Shown here: one piece after another, positions 3,746 through 5,059 of the stretch | Position numbering within the stretch: the first letter of the stretch is position 1 | Layout of the letters: each line of letters opens with the position of its first letter | NCBI GenBank assembly: GCA_030682595.1 | Contig: JAUXNZ010000234.1 | Location: 1 to 5,059, forward strand | Reading direction: 5' to 3' | Source: Rhodocyclaceae bacterium | GTDB lineage: Bacteria > Pseudomonadota > Gammaproteobacteria > Burkholderiales > Rhodocyclaceae | Length of the DNA stretch: 5,059 nt | Made by a program: the position numbers and the translations under genes | The notes under the pieces: model-generated | Told to the model about the DNA's origin: nothing | The model's database searches: none | What the model saw: only the letters and a program-made list of their open reading frames with translations

Positions 3746-5059
3746 TCAGGCCGTCAGCTTGCGGTAAATCTCCGCCACCTTGAGCGGCAGTTTTTTTGCG
3801 TCGTCGAGCACCGTGTAGCTGGCCGGGCCCACCATGTGGCGCAGGTAATCCGCGCCGTGCCGGTCGATGGTGATGCAATAGCTGCGAATGCCCTGTTCGC
3901 GCGCCTCCTGCAAGGCGCGGCGCGTGTCCTCGATGCCGTACTGGCCGCGATATTCGTCGCCGAAGTCATCGGGGCGGCCATCCGATAGCGTCACCAGGAG
4001 CTTGTGACGCGCCGGTTGCTGTGACAGCAGATGACTCAGGTGGCGAATCGCCACGCCCATGCGGGTGTAGTCCTTGGCCTCGATGGCATCGATGCGGGCG
4101 CGCACGGCGTCGTCGTAACGATCGCCGAAAGACTTGATGCGATAAATGTCGCAGCGCGTGCGCGTCCAGCCGCTGAAGCCGTAGATCGCATAGGCGTCGC
4201 CGAGCTTTTCGAGTGCCTCGCACAGCATCACCAGCGACTCCCGCTCGGCGTCATTCACCCAGCCCTTGGTCGAGCCGCTCATGTCGATCATGAACATCGC
4301 CGCCAGGGAGCGTTCGTTCCGTACCCGGCGGCAGAACAGGCGGGCCGAGGGTTCGGCGCCACTCTTCCGGTCATTCACCGCCTCGACTTGCGCATCGAGA
4401 TCGATTTCCTCGCCCTCCGGCTGGCGCCCGAGCACGCGATCCTCGCCGCGCACCGCTTCGAAACGCCGCTTGATCTGCTGGATATGCGCCGCATAGCGGG
4501 TCTTCACGTCGCGCACGAACTCGCCAGCGCCTGACGGCAGGTCATTCACATAGACATGACACCATTGACGCCGGTAGGCATTGCGGTGATAGTCCCACTC
4601 GTCATAACGAAAATCCGCCGCGCGGTTGCTGGTCTGTTCGGGCAGACCAAGCTCCTTGCCGGTCGGCAGCCAGGGGCCGGCGCCGGCCGGCGTCAGTGCC
4701 TCGGGCGGCAGCGCGCCCAGATCCTGCAGCAGCGATTGGGCCGCGGCCTTGGCATCAGGTGGCAAGGTCACCGCCTCGCCGTCCAGATGGATCTCGATTT
4801 CGCCCGTTTCCGTTTTCAATTGCGCGACAAATTCGGACGGCGCCGCCGGCTTTCTGCCCCCGCTACCCTTCAACGCACCAAGCGCGCGGCGCAGGACTTC
4901 GGTTTCGCGAGTAATGCGCTCGGCCCGTGCTCGTGCGGCCGCCGCCGGATTGAGGCGGGGGATAAAAGTCGGCGCTGGCGGGACGGCGTCTTGCCCCATG
5001 AAACGGGTCAGCCAGGCCAATGTCACCTCGATATCGGCATGCGGCGCTTGCAGGTCGTC
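3746..5059 (-). CDS. NorD/CbbO-type VWA domain protein (C-terminal 437 residues, 5' end outside window)
   Basis: The frame is open to the right edge, so the GTG at 5026 is not the true start. In the visible fragment residues 25-70 are a linker, and about 150-240 is the family's middle region (YDEWDYHRNAYRRQWC, then RQPEGEEIDLDAQVEAVND). The C-terminal half is a von Willebrand A domain with an intact metal-ion-dependent adhesion site: D259-M-S261-G-S263, T332 (in DYTRMGVAIRH) and D360 (in LSDGRPDD). NorD and CbbO work with a MoxR-type AAA+ ATPase (NorQ or CbbQ) to activate nitric oxide reductase or Rubisco; the VWA domain is thought to contact the target through the bound metal. Which of the two this is cannot be told without the N-terminus and the upstream gene. 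Its linker carries copy 3 of the dispersed repeat. It ends 146 bp before dsrC on the same strand. Confidence 0.9.
   Translation of the reverse strand, partial: DDLQAPHADIEVTLAWLTRFMGQDAVPPAPTFIPRLNPAAAARARAERITRETEVLRRALGALKGSGGRKPAAPSEFVAQLKTETGEIEIHLDGEAVTLPPDAKAAAQSLLQDLGALPPEALTPAGAGPWLPTGKELGLPEQTSNRAADFRYDEWDYHRNAYRRQWCHVYVNDLPSGAGEFVRDVKTRYAAHIQQIKRRFEAVRGEDRVLGRQPEGEEIDLDAQVEAVNDRKSGAEPSARLFCRRVRNERSLAAMFMIDMSGSTKGWVNDAERESLVMLCEALEKLGDAYAIYGFSGWTRTRCDIYRIKSFGDRYDDAVRARIDAIEAKDYTRMGVAIRHLSHLLSQQPARHKLLVTLSDGRPDDFGDEYRGQYGIEDTRRALQEAREQGIRSYCITIDRHGADYLRHMVGPASYTVLDDAKKLPLKVAEIYRKLTA
4963..4989 (+). repeat. Dispersed 27-bp repeat, copy 3 (in the VWA gene)
   Basis: Identical over 27 bases to 125-151. 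It is antisense to its gene, as in copy 1, and in the same codon phase, so it encodes the same peptide AVPPAPTF (fragment residues 25-32) in a Pro/Ala-rich linker before the VWA protein's middle region. Confidence 0.9.

Noticed and set aside
34..3845. Similarity of 20 in 23 bases between TGGCCGGGCCC regions near 35 and near 3820
   Set aside because: In the VWA gene it encodes a segment (RHMVGPASYTVL) that looks like native family sequence, so chance in GC-rich DNA is the simpler reading.
4031..4534. Plus-strand frame of 167 codons antisense to the VWA gene
   Set aside because: It mirrors the VWA coding frame in a GC-rich gene and has no start signal or recognisable domain.
1..5059. CRISPR array, tRNA, rRNA or insertion sequence
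   Set aside because: No regularly spaced direct repeats with unique spacers, no cloverleaf or rRNA-like segments, and no transposase motifs were seen on either strand.

Overview
The base composition is GC-rich with a strong G/C third-position bias. Together with the gene set (a DsrC with both functional cysteines, a NorD/CbbO-type von Willebrand protein, a YgiQ-family radical SAM enzyme, a TonB-like protein) this suggests a beta- or gammaproteobacterium. A sulfur-oxidising or denitrifying betaproteobacterium of the Rhodocyclales/Nitrosomonadales type fits best. That placement is an inference from protein character, not from a database match.

Layout. Positions 1-539 (minus strand, running off the left edge) encode the N-terminal part of a one-helix, proline-rich TonB-like protein whose linker contains an 11-residue tandem repeat. 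Head-to-head with it, only 11 bp away, is a plus-strand pair: an HNH nuclease-fold protein (551-1123) and a YgiQ-family radical SAM protein (1134-3191), separated by 10 bp and probably co-transcribed. A 78-bp convergent gap (3192-3269) holds a strong hairpin and a tight G-quadruplex motif that share bases. Then come two minus-strand genes: dsrC (3270-3599), and upstream of it the C-terminal 437 codons of a NorD/CbbO-type VWA protein (3746-5059, running off the right edge). The 146 bp between them is AT-rich on the VWA side. It contains a convincing promoter for dsrC with an exact TATAAT box, an operator-like dyad centred on that box, a pair of near-identical 12-mers on either side of the core promoter, and a second G-quadruplex motif over the C-rich dsrC leader.

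How the genes relate. DsrC is a small sulfur-carrier or disulfide-exchange protein of sulfur energy metabolism. NorD/CbbO proteins act with a MoxR-type AAA+ partner (NorQ/CbbQ) to activate nitric oxide reductase or Rubisco. Both are plausible in a sulfur-oxidising, denitrifying or CO2-fixing cell. However, dsrC has its own promoter, so co-function is not shown. The left half (TonB-like, HNH, YgiQ) has no evident pathway link with the right half.

The most unusual signal is a short dispersed repeat. A 27-bp sequence is perfectly duplicated between the TonB-like gene and the VWA gene about 4.8 kb apart, and a third copy (22 of 24 bases) lies inside ygiQ. All three are in the same physical orientation, in frame, and in regions that look like variable linkers or loops of their host proteins. 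This resembles an intragenic, protein-tolerated repeat family. The second notable signal is the dense regulatory architecture around dsrC.
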